A DNA stretch of 21,705 bases. Source: Welwitschia mirabilis. Lineage: Eukaryota; Gnetophyta; Gnetopsida; Welwitschiales. The position numbers and the translations under genes were made by a program. Positions 1 to 10,270 of the stretch are shown here, piece after piece; the first letter of the stretch is position 1, and the number at the start of each line of letters is the position of its first letter. The stretch is from the NCBI GenBank assembly GCA_051453625.1, contig JBOZIK010000001.1, forward strand, positions 162,260,567-162,282,271, in the 5' to 3' direction. The notes below the pieces were generated by a model, which saw only the letters and a program-made list of their open reading frames with translations, was not told the origin of the DNA and made no database searches.

Positions 1-1410
1 TATAAAAAATAATAATAATTTATTTTATTTCATTTGATACAAAGACGAGCCAAAAGCTGTTGTTATCATTATGTACTCTGTCAAGTCATTTGCACTGTAT
101 GCTTGTGTATTGTACCATCTTCTCAAGCAGTGTAACAATACTATTTTTGAGCCAGAGGTCAGGTGAAACCTATGCATTTCAGCATACCACTGTCATCGCT
201 TCACATTCTTGCTAAAGATTAAGACTGATCCTTAGAAAATTCCGATTGTAAAGGTTACAGGTCAACTTAAAATACATGGAAAGATATTAATGGAGATCTG
301 GATTAGGATTAGGTAAAAGTTGATCATCAAGAATGGAGTAGGGGATTTCTTGAACTACTATAAATCATGTGTGCATCCTCATTTGTATTTCTGTATTTTC
401 TACTCTTTATTTTTCAAAATGGTCTCTTTTTCTTTTTTTTTTTTAAATTTTTAAAAAATTCACAAAATCATGGCAGCACTACTTTACCATTAAGATGTCT
501 CTTAAAAGATAGTATTATTAGAATTATGTTTTCACTTATTATTATTTTTATTATAAATAGTTAATAGTTTTTCTCACATAATATTATTATCAATATTATT
601 ATTAATAACTTATTATATAGTAAAAAAAATAATAATAAAATAGTACTTTTATTTATATAAATATTGTAGTTGTATCATGTAATGTTTATTATTCATTAGT
701 TTTATAATATATTTTAATTATATAATTAAACTAAAATTATAGATATATAAATTTAAATAAAAAATTTAAAAATTTAATTAAATTAAATGACAAATATTTT
801 CTTATATTAGCTTTATCTAGATCAATGACTTCCTTGCAATTACTTTACCTTTAGCAACAACTTCCTTACCATTGCCTTTAGTATCTACTTCTTCATCGCT
901 TTCTTTAATACTAACAGCTTCTTTACAAGGAGCACCATTTCCTCCTTATTAATCATAGCACCCTTGACATCTATTTCAATATGATTTTCTCATAAGCCTC
1001 AACCTTTCCTTTTGTTTTAAACTTAATTTCAATGTCATTGGCCTTGCCTCCTAGAACGTGTTTGGTTAAGTGATGAGCCTCCTCTTTGGCTTTGTAAAGA
1101 ATTGCATGGCCTTACTTCAAATAGCAGGGCACACATTTTGTTATAGCTGGGGTAGCACCAGATCTCAAAAGTTTCGTCTCCCCACTTTGGCGAAAAATAA
1201 CCTCACATCGTCATTCACCCCATAACTTAGACCTTCGCATACCCATGATGTTGCCATAACAGATAAGTATTCAGTGTTCTCAAAACTCTAGATCATGTTG
1301 GAATGATAGGAACTAATATTTGGATGGGGTTAATGGTCATCCATAATGTAGCCAACGTGGCTAGAATATCCATCGTTCTTCGCTATGTTACTGATGACCA
1401 CTCCATGCAG
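1..1410. other. Gene-free AT-rich flank
   Basis: No gene was recognised here. Bases 484-790 are very AT-rich low-complexity DNA with runs of ATT/ATA. From about 820 to 1410 base composition is less extreme, and the - strand has short lysine/glutamate-rich open stretches (for example around 1000-1100, including KAKEEAHHLTKH) interrupted by stops in all frames. They could be the remains of an exon, but I cannot match them to a family. The right edge is where the 1.4-kb duplicated segment begins. Confidence 0.6.
484..790. repeat. AT-rich low-complexity tract
   Basis: The tract is made almost entirely of A and T, with imperfect ATT/AAT trinucleotide runs around 537-615 and A/T homopolymer blocks to 790. 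It shows no terminal repeats and no open frame of note. It may be a matrix-attachment-like or simple-repeat region; the sequence alone shows only its composition. Confidence 0.7.
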
Positions 1411-1565
1411 TGGTTCGACACCACCAAAAGACAAAAGGAAACCAAATAAAAAAAGAAACAATGTATAAGATTCCTTATTATACGTTCATCATATGCATAA
1501 ATATCCATCCATTGCCCAAAAGCTATACATCATCCATCAATGAAAATGGACTAAGTGAATTAATT

Positions 1566-1841
1566 ATGAAGCATCATCAGCCCTAACATACTTTTGCTTG
1601 TACTTGCAATGCTTCTGCTCATCCAAAAGTGGAATGGATGGAATTGTAGTTTTATAGCTCCCATAAAGACAATTGGGGTTCTAGTCATGCAAAATTCTTC
1701 CTTCGATCATAAGCTCAGAGGGATGAAGCAAGTCGATCTTGAAATCGATGCAGTTACAGGCCACGAATTTGAATCTAGTTTTCACTATAGACACTGATGT
1801 TGGTGTATATGGATCCATATCACGGACACTCTTTCTAGGCC
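1566..1841 (+). pseudogene. Non-specific phospholipase C N-terminal fragment, copy 1
   Basis: This is a remnant of a plant non-specific phospholipase C (NPC), the family that splits phospholipids to diacylglycerol and a phospho-head group. A likely original ATG (1566) is followed by MKHHQP and a stop, then a one-base frame change into a hydrophobic leader (LLVLAMLLLIQ). After it come PIKTIGVLVMQNSSFDHKLRG and a decayed GHSF motif in another frame (about 1812-1841, with TAG inside). The family motif is ENRSFDH; here it has become QNSSFDH. The fragment covers roughly the first 90 of about 520 family residues and then stops. Twenty-six bases later the C-terminal part of the same kind of gene begins on the opposite strand. 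It is not functional. Confidence 0.85.
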
Positions 1842-1866
1842 TGAAGCACCGATGGTGTATTATGCT

Positions 1867-2486
1867 CTGGTTTCCGAATTCACGGTTCTCAGCCATTGGT
1901 TGAGAAACGCAAGTGAAAAGGTAGATTCGAAGATAACTTTGAAGTTACCAAGGTAATCTGTGCTCAGGCTTTGGTGGCTAAGAACTCCTTTGAAGGTCAC
2001 AGCCTAGGCATCTGTGCGTATCAGAAAATTCATCTTTAAGCCAAACATCTTCTTCATAGTCACGGGAATTAAAGAATGCTCATCATGTGAATCGACTGAA
2101 GTCCATTCTACGGTTCATTACTTACTGTTCCTTGTTCAATCCAAGGTGACATCATAACTATTGGCACCTGACCACCTGCCTGTCAAAGTTAAAATTGTCT
2201 AGAGTGAGGCTTGAAATATCATCTGAACTAGGAACTCCTTCTACACGAGAGTCAAAATATCATAGGAGAAACCTTCATGCTTGTTGTTAGTGAGTAGAAA
2301 TAGAGTTTCATTCCACTATGACCTTGACCGCAAAACTTCAAAGACCTCATTAACAAATTTTTGTTCTTTTGAACATCCTGCGATGAATGATCATCATTTT
2401 CTGATGCAACTACTAAGTCCTTGTATTTCTGTTCTGTCATAACATAGTACGAATGTTCTCCCTTTCTCGCGCAAGACTTGAGATAG
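1867..2486 (-). pseudogene. Non-specific phospholipase C C-terminal fragment, copy 1
   Basis: Read on the - strand from 2486 down, this is the later part of an NPC gene. A VMTEQKYKDL stretch is followed by SENDDHSSQDVQK, which matches the family ENDDHPSHDV region, and then by decayed frames corresponding to the YDEHGG and SPWIEKG regions. It ends near 1867 with an ENREFGNQ-like match to the family ENRKLSEFQ region. Several frameshifts and stops break it. A former splice acceptor (TTATAG in this strand's sense) lies just upstream at 2487-2492. The central third of the enzyme is absent from this locus. The tail-to-tail order with the N-terminal fragment shows an inversion or a composite insertion. 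Confidence 0.82.
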
Positions 2487-2822
2487 CTATAAATGAAATC
2501 GCAGGAAGTTTGCTAAAACCAACTGTCGGTTTTGCAATTCATTAAATGCAGATTCTATTACACCCAATTTTAAGCTATAAAAAAAAATACAGGTTAACTT
2601 GTTAAGATGCCACTGTATATTCTTTTCTTAACTCCTTGCCATGCTAACTTACCCTCAGATTCCTTTGCAAATCATAATTAAAAGTCTTTGCATTATTTTA
2701 TACGATGGAAACAACCCCATTAAATTAGGTTTATCATTTTGAAAATCAGTTCTTGCTATTAATTATACTTAATTATAGGAAATAAACATTTTATTTTAAA
2801 TTTTAAAAGTTAAAAAAAAAAG
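2487..2822. other. Former NPC intron and AT-rich spacer, copy 1
   Basis: On the - strand this stretch precedes the NPC exon and ends in an AG, so it behaves as the remnant of an intron. No upstream NPC exon was recognised in it. The same sequence, diverged, is found at 3894-4220. It contains no open frame worth reporting. Confidence 0.6.
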
Positions 2823-2877
2823 AGTAATGTTATCCGAGATAATTCAGTGGCTGGGGATGGTCTCTCGGCCAAAGTAG
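2823..2877. mobile_element. Truncated MITE-like end, copy 1
   Basis: AGTAATGTTATCC through CTCTCGGCCAAA matches the left half of the MITE-like element at 4221-4338, but the right half and its inverted terminal repeat are missing. The sequence instead runs into GTAGTTTGACACCATC, the start of duplicated copy 2. The junction of the tandem duplication therefore falls inside or next to this element. Confidence 0.6.
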
Positions 2878-3028
2878 TTTGACACCATCAAAAGACAAAA
2901 GGAAACCAATAAAAAGAAAAACAATCTATAGGATTCCTTATTATACATTTCTCATATGCATAAATATCCATTCATTGCCCAACAGCTGTACATCATCCAT
3001 CAATGAAAATGGACTGAGTGATTTAATT

Positions 3029-3304
3029 ATGAAGCATCATCAACCCTAACCTACATTTGCTTGTACTTGCAATGGTTCTACTAGTCCAAAACTGGTATGA
3101 ATGGAATTGCAGTTTTACAGCTCCCATAAAGACAGTTGTAGTTCTGGTCATGGAGAATCATTCCTTCAATCATAAGCTTCGAGGGATGGAGCAACTCGAT
3201 CTTGAAACGGATGGAATTACAGGCCACCAATTTGAATCTGGTTTCCACTACAGAAACTGATGTTGGCATATACGGATCCGCATCATGGACACTCTTTCCG
3301 GGCC
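3029..3304 (+). pseudogene. Non-specific phospholipase C N-terminal fragment, copy 2
   Basis: This has the same structure as copy 1: a putative ATG at 3029, MKHHQP then an in-frame TAA, a one-base frame change, and a hydrophobic leader (LLVLAMVLLVQ). The body PIKTVVVLVMENHSFNH is very close to the NPC signature PIKTVVVLVMENRSFDH, with R to H and D to N changes in the signature. After another frame change come STTETD and then DPHHGHSFRA (3275-3304), which matches the family DPDPGHSFQA. Homology ends there. The early stop and first frameshift are identical in both copies, so inactivation came before duplication. It is broken and presumably not translated. Confidence 0.88.
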
Positions 3305-3329
3305 TAAAGTGTTGGCAGTGTATTCCGCT

Positions 3330-3893
3330 CTGGTTTCCGAATTTGCGATTCTCAGCCGTTAGCTGAGGAACATAGGAAAAAAGATAGCTTCAAAGATAAC
3401 GTTGAAGTTATCAAGGCAATCTGTGCTCAGGCTTTGGTGGCTGAGAACTCCTTCAAAGGTCACAACCCAGGCATCTGTGCATATCAGAAAATCTGTCTTC
3501 AAACCAAACATCTTCTTCACAGTCGTGGGAATTGAAGAATGCTCGTCATGCGACATCGGCTGAGGTCCATTCTGTAGTTCATTAGTTACTATTCCTTGCT
3601 CAATCCAAGGTGACATCATAACCATGGACACATGACCGCCTGCCTCTCGAAGTTAAAATTATCTGGAGCAAGGCTTGAAATATCGTCTAGACTGGGAACT
3701 CATTCTACAGAGCCTCATTTCACTATGGCTTCGATCATAAAACTTTAGAGACCTCATTGACAAATTTCTGTCCTTCTGCAACATCCTGCAATAAATGATC
3801 ATCATTCTCCGATGTAACTACTAAGTCCTTATGTTGCTGTTCTGTCATAACATAGTATGGATGTTTTTCTTTCTCACGTCGGACTTGAGATAG
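3330..3893 (-). pseudogene. Non-specific phospholipase C C-terminal fragment, copy 2
   Basis: Read downward from 3893 on the - strand, this is an NPC exon remnant. An AG acceptor (TTTGCAG) precedes it. VMTEQQHKDL and SENDDH come first, followed by a frame-broken NFNFERQAV match. A clean 90-codon stretch (3631-3359) then contains MMSPWIEQGIV, DEHSSIPTTVKKMFGL, WVVTFEG and STDCLDN, all family landmarks of the C-terminal half. It ends with ENRKFGNQ near 3330. Expected NPC proteins are about 510-540 residues; only about 190 are represented here and the YDEHGG catalytic region is degraded. It is non-functional, and antisense relative to the N-terminal fragment beside it. Confidence 0.88.
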
Positions 3894-4220
3894 CTGCAAA
3901 TTAAATCACAAGAAGTTTGCTAAAACCAACCGTCAGTTTTGCAATTCATTAAGTGCTCATACTGTTACACCGAATTTTAAGCTACAAAAAAAATTGCAGG
4001 TAACTTGTTAAGACACCATTATATATTCCTTCCTTAACTCCTTGCCATGCTAACTTATCCTCAGATTTCTCTGCAAATCCTAGTTAAAAGCCCTTGCATT
4101 ATTTTATATGATGGGAACAACCCCATTAAATTAGGTTTATCGTTTCGAAAATTAGTTCTTGTTATTCATTATAGTTAATTATATCGTATTATTTTAAATT
4201 TTAAAAGTTAAAAAATTAAG
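3894..4220. other. Former NPC intron and AT-rich spacer, copy 2
   Basis: This is the diverged counterpart of 2487-2822. On the - strand it ends with a good acceptor tract, TTTAATTTGCAG, just before the exon at 3893. No donor-side exon was recognised. Nothing else is seen in it. Confidence 0.6.
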
Positions 4221-4338
4221 AGTAATGCTATCCCAGACAATTCAGTGGCTAGGGATGGCCTCTCGGCCAAATTTCTAAAAGTGTGAGTTTGACATCGCTA
4301 TCAAAACTCTTTATGTAACATGTTATAGTAGCATTACT
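4221..4338. mobile_element. MITE-like element, 118 bp
   Basis: Perfect 10-bp terminal inverted repeats bound it: AGTAATGCTA at 4221-4230 and TAGCATTACT at 4329-4338. It is short, has no ORF and contains an internal imperfect hairpin (GAGTTTGA and TCAAAACTC around 4286-4310). These are the marks of a miniature inverted-repeat transposable element. I could not establish a target-site duplication, so the superfamily is not assigned. Confidence 0.6.
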
Positions 4339-5437
4339 AATCGTCATCATTTTTTATATGAATTGTATAAATTACTACATGAAAATAATGGTGGTTTTCT
4401 TAACCACTTGCTCATATGAAGCATGATTATTTCCTAAGCTTCTAAAAAATATATTTCACTTTGATATCCTTTAATTTTTTGATTTAAAGTTTATTTAACA
4501 TTGTAAAACATTGCAAAAGCATTATTGTCAACATACTAGCAATGGCTTGTAAGGAATTGACACACTAAAAGGACTAATGTGATATTACTCTAACAAGCCA
4601 TATTAACTAAACTATAAAACGTGCCAATGACTGATAATTCAATTAGAGGGGCACTTGTCCTCCACATGGACAGGTTTGAATCTTTAGATGCCTTGTTTGA
4701 CATCAAAGCTTATATAGGACCTTGAGTATAATTAAATCACTTTTTTGATTGATCATGGTGGTTGCACTCTTGAGGGAAAGGTATGGTCACAAAAAGTTTC
4801 AAGTTCACAATCCCCCTTGTAAATGTGCAAAATTATGCAGAATCTAAGAAAGCATAAAGCATGGTTATAAATCCATATCTTAATTATTATTTATAATCTT
4901 AAATTGAGTCCTTTCGTTAACAAACATGACTATAGTATCTAGTTATTAGATCTTAAAGAAATATCATAAAATTAACCATTACCATTAACTTAGATTTTTG
5001 CCATTCACATGAGGTCAACTTTATGTGGTCTTTTACACCATTCATGTATATTGAAAGGTAGATTAGTAGGATAAGAATGGGATCTCATAATTTAAGGATT
5101 GAAACAAGTAGATGACTTCAAATTCTTGAGAGGAGTATGTATGTCAACTTTGTAAGTAAAATACTATTGAAGTTAAAAAACGTGTCTTTCGTAAGGGTCC
5201 CTCAACACTTAGCATGTGGGAAAAATGGACATCAAAACCCATAATTTGATTTAATTTATTTTAAATTTCACTGAAAATTATAATTTACAGTTCAAGCACA
5301 TCCCATGTACATTTCTTTTGTGCTATAGATCCTAAAGATCTAAATAAACACAATTAAAAAAAATCCAAATTCCAATTTCTGTAAATTTATATTAAAATAT
5401 TTCCTAATTAAAAAGGCCAAAATAGGTGGAAGACCAG
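4339..5437. other. Spacer upstream of RPS16
   Basis: This is AT-rich DNA with no recognised gene, long open frame or clear element. Its right end merges into the RPS16 promoter. Confidence 0.6.
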
Positions 5438-5469
5438 AGCCCATTCACGAAGAAAAGGGTTTAGGGTTT
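5438..5469 (+). promoter_or_regulatory. Site II element plus telo-box of RPS16
   Basis: AGCCCA at 5438-5443 is the reverse complement of TGGGCT, a site II element bound by TCP factors. Fifteen bases further, 5456-5469 reads AGGGTTTAGGGTTT, two overlapping copies of the plant telo-box (AAACCCTA on the other strand). This pair is typical of promoters of plant cytosolic ribosomal protein and other growth-linked genes. It lies 146-177 bp upstream of the ATG. I see no convincing TATA box, which is common for this gene class. Confidence 0.8.
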
Positions 5470-5550
5470 GGATAGCTATTACGGCTCTGTAGAGTTTAGT
5501 CTTAATTCGTTTCCTCGAAGTTCAGGTTATTCCGATAGATGGTTTGTTGC

Positions 5551-5554
<4 letters not shown>

Positions 5555-5584
<30 letters not shown>
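5555..5584 (+). repeat. (AG)15 microsatellite in the RPS16 leader
   Basis: Fifteen perfect AG dinucleotides lie 30 bp upstream of the start codon, almost certainly inside the 5' untranslated region. GA/CT tracts are common in plant leaders and can bind BBR/BPC GAGA-type factors in DNA; whether this one does is unknown. It should vary in length between individuals. Confidence 0.9.
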
Positions 5585-5588
<4 letters not shown>

Positions 5589-5614
5589 GAAAGAGAAATA
5601 GAGAGCAGTGAAAA

Positions 5615-6046
5615 ATGACGGTAGTGGAGTCTGTTCAATGTTTTGGGCGTAAGAAGACTGCAGTAGCAGTGACTTACTGTAAGAGAGGAAGGGGTCTTAT
5701 AAAGATTAACGGATGCCCTATCGAACTAGTGCAGCCGGAGATTCTACGGTACAAAGCTTATGAACCGATTCTGCTTCTTGGTCGACACCGTTTTGCAGAT
5801 GTCGATATGCGAATCAGAGTGAGGGGCGGAGGTCAAACTTCCCAAATATACGCGATCAGACAAAGCATAGCGAAAGCTCTCGTTGCTTTTTATCAGAAAT
5901 ATGTGGATGAACAATCAAAGAAGGAGATCAAAGACATTCTTGTGAGGTACGACAGGACTTTGCTTGTTGCGGATCCGCGTCGCTGCGAACCGAAGAAGTT
6001 TGGAGGTCGCGGTGCTCGCGCTCGCTTCCAGAAGTCTTACCGTTAG
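5615..6046 (+). CDS. RPS16: 40S ribosomal protein S16 (uS9)
   Basis: This is a component of the cytosolic small ribosomal subunit. The uS9 family lies in the head of the 40S, and its C-terminal arginine tail reaches the P-site tRNA anticodon arm. The ORF is complete and intronless at 143 codons, close to the usual 140-150 residues. The family landmarks are intact: [10 protein letters not shown] near residue 10, [13 protein letters not shown] near 25, [22 protein letters not shown] around 69-90, [14 protein letters not shown] near 108-121, and the terminal [11 protein letters not shown]. The first ATG has a good A-rich context (GTGAAAAATGAC). It is much more GC-rich than its surroundings. No frameshift or missing residue is seen, so it is probably expressed, driven by the site II/telo-box promoter upstream. 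Confidence 0.97.
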   Translation: MTVVESVQCFGRKKTAVAVTYCKRGRGLIKINGCPIELVQPEILRYKAYEPILLLGRHRFADVDMRIRVRGGGQTSQIYAIRQSIAKALVAFYQKYVDEQSKKEIKDILVRYDRTLLVADPRRCEPKKFGGRGARARFQKSYR

Positions 6047-6833
6047 AGAAGCTTTTATTACTTGCCACTGGCGATTTCCGCCTTCGTGTTAGGATTTTAA
6101 GATGATTTTAAGTTTATGGAAGATTTTCATAGTCTGACAAGTGTGGCTACTTGTTCTAAGCAAATTTGTGACTCTTTGGCTTTTTCTTGGAGACAATTGA
6201 GTGAATTTTCTGAGAATGTTTCTGTGTTGATATTTACGCAAATTGTTAAATAGCTTCAAAAACTTCGGTATGTTGATTCTTCTCTTTACAAATTTCGTAG
6301 GCCTTGTTTTTCTAGTGAGCCAGTTTTTCGTCAAATTGTTCTTCTGCAGTATTATTAAATATATACCCGCACTTAGCTGAAGCGCTCCCTAACAGATATC
6401 TTCTGGTGCATGCCCTTTTCGTTTACCATTCTGTTTTCTCTTTAAAATGACCTGCAAACATCATGAAAATATTCAAATTCGCTTACGTTTCTGAGTTTTC
6501 ACTTTCAATGTTAACAATTACTTTTACGATAGAAAGCTTTGTAAATTTATAATATTTTGAGTTAAAATTGACGAAATTTACTCATTGTCTTCCCTTTCTC
6601 TTTGGACACGAAATAAACATTTCTTCAACGATTGAAGAGCAGGTCCTCTTTTAGGAAGGAACAGGTCTTTTAGGGGAGAATAACGGTCGGTGTGTTGCTC
6701 ATGTCCTTGGTGTTCGATATGGCAGTAGGGACTTCATAAAACCTGGAAGTTCTAATTCATGGGTGAGGGTTACTGTCCTTCACATAACAGATTTATGAAT
6801 CTAAGATTCATTTTCAGATGATAGGCTCTCAAG

Positions 6834-6937
6834 TTTTGAATTGTGATGGCTGGGGCAAAACAGAAAATGAAGTAGCCCAATTAGACTTTGAATTGTGATG
6901 GCTGAAAGAAAATAGGAAACAAAGTAGCCCAATTAGA
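6834..6937. repeat. 52-bp tandem duplication
   Basis: Two adjacent copies, each starting TTTGAATTGTGATGGCTG and ending AGTAGCCCAATTAGA, are offset by exactly 52 bp at both ends. They differ mainly in the middle (GGGGCAAAACAG versus AAAGAAAATAGG). No function is apparent. Confidence 0.9.
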
Positions 6938-7425
6938 ATTCCTGTTATCCATGCTTAGGCATATTGTAAGGTAACGCATTTAGTTTTCTTATGTATACAT
7001 GTTCATTCTCCATGCTTCTAAAGGTCTTAGATGAAGGCAGCCCAATGCATTGTGATTCTCACGATCAATGTAAAGAAATATGTCTGTCCTTTATAATTTT
7101 AATTACAGCATCTGATCAGGTTTAGAGAGGTATTTCTGAAGCCATCATTAGATGCAAGGCCAAAATGCAAAAAATAACAAGATATCAAGTTTGCATGGAA
7201 TTCAAGGACACTAGTCGCATCATTAATTCCAATGTTTAACAAGATTTATGGTTAATCAAGATTAGAGTTTACTTTTGTTAACTGTCTTTCATTTCTCTTG
7301 TTTTAGTTGAGATGCGTCTGCTGCAAAAGTAAATATCTCCTTATCTGTATTATTTGGCAATCTGCTCAGCTTTTAATTTAAGTTACTGGTCATCCTTCAT
7401 TTCTTGTGGTTGTGTTTTATTCTTA

Positions 7426-7448
7426 ATTGCTTGCATTGCTTGCATTGC
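7426..7448. repeat. 9-bp direct repeat ATTGCTTGC
   Basis: ATTGCTTGC occurs twice in a row, followed by a partial third copy (ATTGC). It is a short slippage-type repeat. Confidence 0.8.
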
Positions 7449-9885
7449 ATGTCTTATTTTAATGCTGAAATCCCCTTTTGGAAATGAACCCATCCAAATA
7501 ACCACAATTATCATCTATCAAGTTTCGGTTCGAACCTAATCTGGGACCACCAGCTAATGCATAGCTGCGGTTGTAATTGTTAGCTTAGTGTACATAGTCC
7601 CTGAAAAATGGGAAGTTATTATCATTGACATGTGAATTATGTATGATACATCGTTTTATAATGTAACGGAGTAGAATAATTGCAAGGTTTTCTCATGACA
7701 CACTTGTTCACGTTCTAGATACAGTCATCCTCATTTTGACTCTTTAGGATATGAATTCTGAATTTTCCTTTGGTTCTTTTGCATTTCACTTGATGTGTTT
7801 TTCTTTTACAATTGCTTCAGTCTCAAAGTTATGTTGTTCTGAATCACTTTATCGTCTATGGAGGCATTGTCCATTCTTTTTGAACTTTTATTAACCCTTG
7901 GGGTGTACTGAATGTACCATATATGCTCCCTCTTTTGGTCCTTATGTTCATCCTTCTGAGTATGCAACAAACTCAGTAACTGTTATTGATGAGTCAGTAA
8001 AGTTATTGTCTCATGCCATCTTTTGTTGCCGCAAATACACGTGGACTCCTGTGAGGGATGCTTTTGGATACTATGAATTCATAAAGCTTTCAGTTATAGA
8101 TGTCTTGTTTCTTGGTGGAATTATTTTAGGAAAGTTTCATCATTTTTGACATTGATTTTTTACTTTGAATTAAATTCAAAGCATGGACTCTTTGGTAGCA
8201 TTGCGCTCTTTTTAGTCACTAGAAAGTATCTTACTAAAAATCAGAAGGCAAATTTTTGTAGGTTTATAAGGGTTGTGTTTTCTGCGAGCTGCACCCTGGG
8301 CTTCGTCTGTTCAATCTCTAAAATTTTCATATTTGTTTCACTTCTGAAATCTGGTTCTCCAAAAGTTCTCATGACATACACATCTAGGCTTATCATCATG
8401 AGTGTGGTTTAACTGGTGGGCCTGTGTTTTTGCTTTTTTCTTGAAGACAGAGAGTTCAAATTTTTTTTGTGTTGTACGTGAGCACGTTTGGTTACTCTAT
8501 ACCATTTGCAGGCTACCACAATTAGACACCCATGGCTCAGATTCCAGTACTTTTGCTTTTTAGTTACAGGTGAAAAGTGTGGCCTTGTTTGGGTGAACAT
8601 GTGACTTACATTTTAAAAGATAAAGCTAATGAAATGTAGCCTAGAGAAATCTATGGTTGATTTTTTCAAACTATGGCATGCTTTGGGACATTTTAGCGTA
8701 TCTTGAATGCAGAAACTTGTTTCCAGCTATCCATTATGGTTAGTTTAACTCTTCTCATATAATCTTTTAAGATAGCAGGCCTATATATGTGCCTACCGGT
8801 TTACCGGTTTCACTTATGTCTTGGTTAGTTTGACTTCTCATTCTTTCAAGTTAATTTGAAGTGACTACTTGACATGCCTTAGGTCTCAAGTTATTATTAG
8901 AGTAATTTCCTTTATTAGTTAACAAAAGTAATCAGATTAGATCACATTTTCAACGTGATGCATCTAAGTTAATTAAGTTATCAAAATAATGGTTTCTTCC
9001 ATGCTTTTAAATTATGAATGATTACAAAGATAATCATTTATATTTCCTTAGCTGATACTGCTATTGCAGATATTTTTGTATGAAACCATTTGATTGAGTT
9101 ATCGATCTCATTACTTCTTGCCATTGTTGAGTTACGATTAGAAATATCATCACCTTTGTCCTGATTGCATGGAGTTGACAATGCCACTGCTTTTAACAAG
9201 AGCAAGTTTGATTTTATTTTATGAGAGATTGTTTCAAAGGATTTCATCTTTTCCTACTAAAGATATATAAATAATAACTCGGCTGGGGAATACGAGTCAT
9301 TAGACTGGCTATGACATGGATAAACGATATCGTTTTTCAACATCTTGAATTAAGTAGCCTCTTTTAGTAGTTCATTGCTTAATGTCTTTTTGTGTGTGCA
9401 CGTAAGGTGATGTTTGGAGACTGCGTTTAAAAAGCTACCTTAATATATTTTCCTAGCTAGTTTTCTCCATTTACGTCTCTTAAATTTTCTTTCACTGGAG
9501 TGTCGATGGGGTGTTCCACTTTAATCTTTGGAGTTACAGAGATTCATATGTTATCGAATGAAATAGTCATGTCAATTTCAAACTAATGCAGAGAAGTCAT
9601 AGCATATGTATTGAAGACAGTTTTGTAATACTGTTGTGTTTGTGAAACCATGATTTGGGGTCTCTAGCAATATTTTAGCGGGAAGTTTCTTTAAAATACG
9701 GAGCTGTTTTCGTTATTTATCTATTTGTCATTACGATTCTTGAGATTGCATTTGTGTGAGATGGGGAACATAGATATCATGTATGCCGTGATGTTAAATA
9801 TTTATGTGATTTTTATTACTATCTGTTTTTAATGCGAATTTTATTATTTATCTCTCCAAAATTAAATTTATAGTTCTACCAATGT

Positions 9886-9909
9886 AATTGTCCGTGCAAT
9901 TGTCCGTGC
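9886..9909. repeat. Perfect 12-bp tandem duplication
   Basis: AATTGTCCGTGC occurs twice without mismatch. It is probably a recent replication-slippage event. Confidence 0.95.
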
Positions 9910-10036
9910 AAGGTTATTGATGATTACTTAAGGATATGATTGATTTTTTATTTTGCCAGCTAAATACATCTAATTCAGGTTACGATATCCAGTTAACATC
10001 TTCATAGTTATATAGGATTCTAATTATAGATATAAC

Positions 10037-10078
10037 GTGTTAGGTTTAAAATTAGAACTAGTAATGTGTTAGGTTTAA
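10037..10078. repeat. Short direct repeat GTGTTAGGTTTAA
   Basis: GTGTTAGGTTTAA occurs at 10037 and again 29 bp later at 10066, with similar following bases. It is a minor tandem duplication. Confidence 0.75.
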
Positions 10079-10270
10079 GACTAATAACTTTTAAAAACTA
10101 GGAGGTTTTTAACAAGTCTGTAATAGGTTGACATTTCTATTCTTGATTTATTTTTTCCGCTTTGTTAAATTAATGCGTACTTCCTATTGTGCAATTGGTT
10201 TTTTTTTTGACATTACTTTGAGAAGCTCTTGACGTTATTTTGAAATGTTTTTGATATTGATTTTATAAGT

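Larger units (their letters stand above)
1411..2877. repeat. Tandem duplication, copy 1 (about 1.47 kb)
   Basis: This segment is repeated head to tail directly downstream (2878-4284). The copies share the same order of blocks: a GACACCA(C/T)CAAAAGAC start, a + strand phospholipase C N-terminal fragment, a - strand C-terminal fragment, a former intron, a GGGAACAACC-like AT-rich part, and a MITE-like end with CTCTCGGCCAAA. Over one hand-aligned stretch of about 137 bp in the N-terminal fragment, identity is roughly 84%, so the duplication is not recent. Indels between the copies are frequent. Confidence 0.9.
2878..4284. repeat. Tandem duplication, copy 2 (about 1.4 kb)
   Basis: This is the second head-to-tail copy of the 1411-2877 segment, with the same internal order and strand arrangement. 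It begins GTTTGACACCATC, while the matching place after it (about 4284) reads GAGTTTGACATCGC. The - strand C-terminal NPC reading frame is longer here (open from 3631 to 3359) than in copy 1, so copy 2 is the less decayed one in that part. Confidence 0.9.

Noticed and set aside
367-564. 65-codon + strand open frame rich in Phe
   Set aside because: It is produced by a T-rich low-complexity tract.
1681-1896. 71-codon - strand frame across the NPC N-terminal fragment
   Set aside because: Most of it is the antisense of the + strand NPC fragment. Only its first dozen residues (about 1855-1896) belong to the - strand C-terminal fragment.
6089-6334. 81-codon - strand frame just after RPS16
   Set aside because: It lies antisense to the RPS16 3' region, is basic only because of the composition of the opposite strand, and has no motif.
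7898-8412. Two overlapping + strand open frames (83 and 88 codons)
   Set aside because: Both begin with TTG, neither matches a family I know, and their composition follows the AT-rich spacer. They are probably chance.
8795-8810. ACCGGTTT repeated twice
   Set aside because: An 8-bp direct repeat pair of this kind is expected by chance or slippage and has no context.
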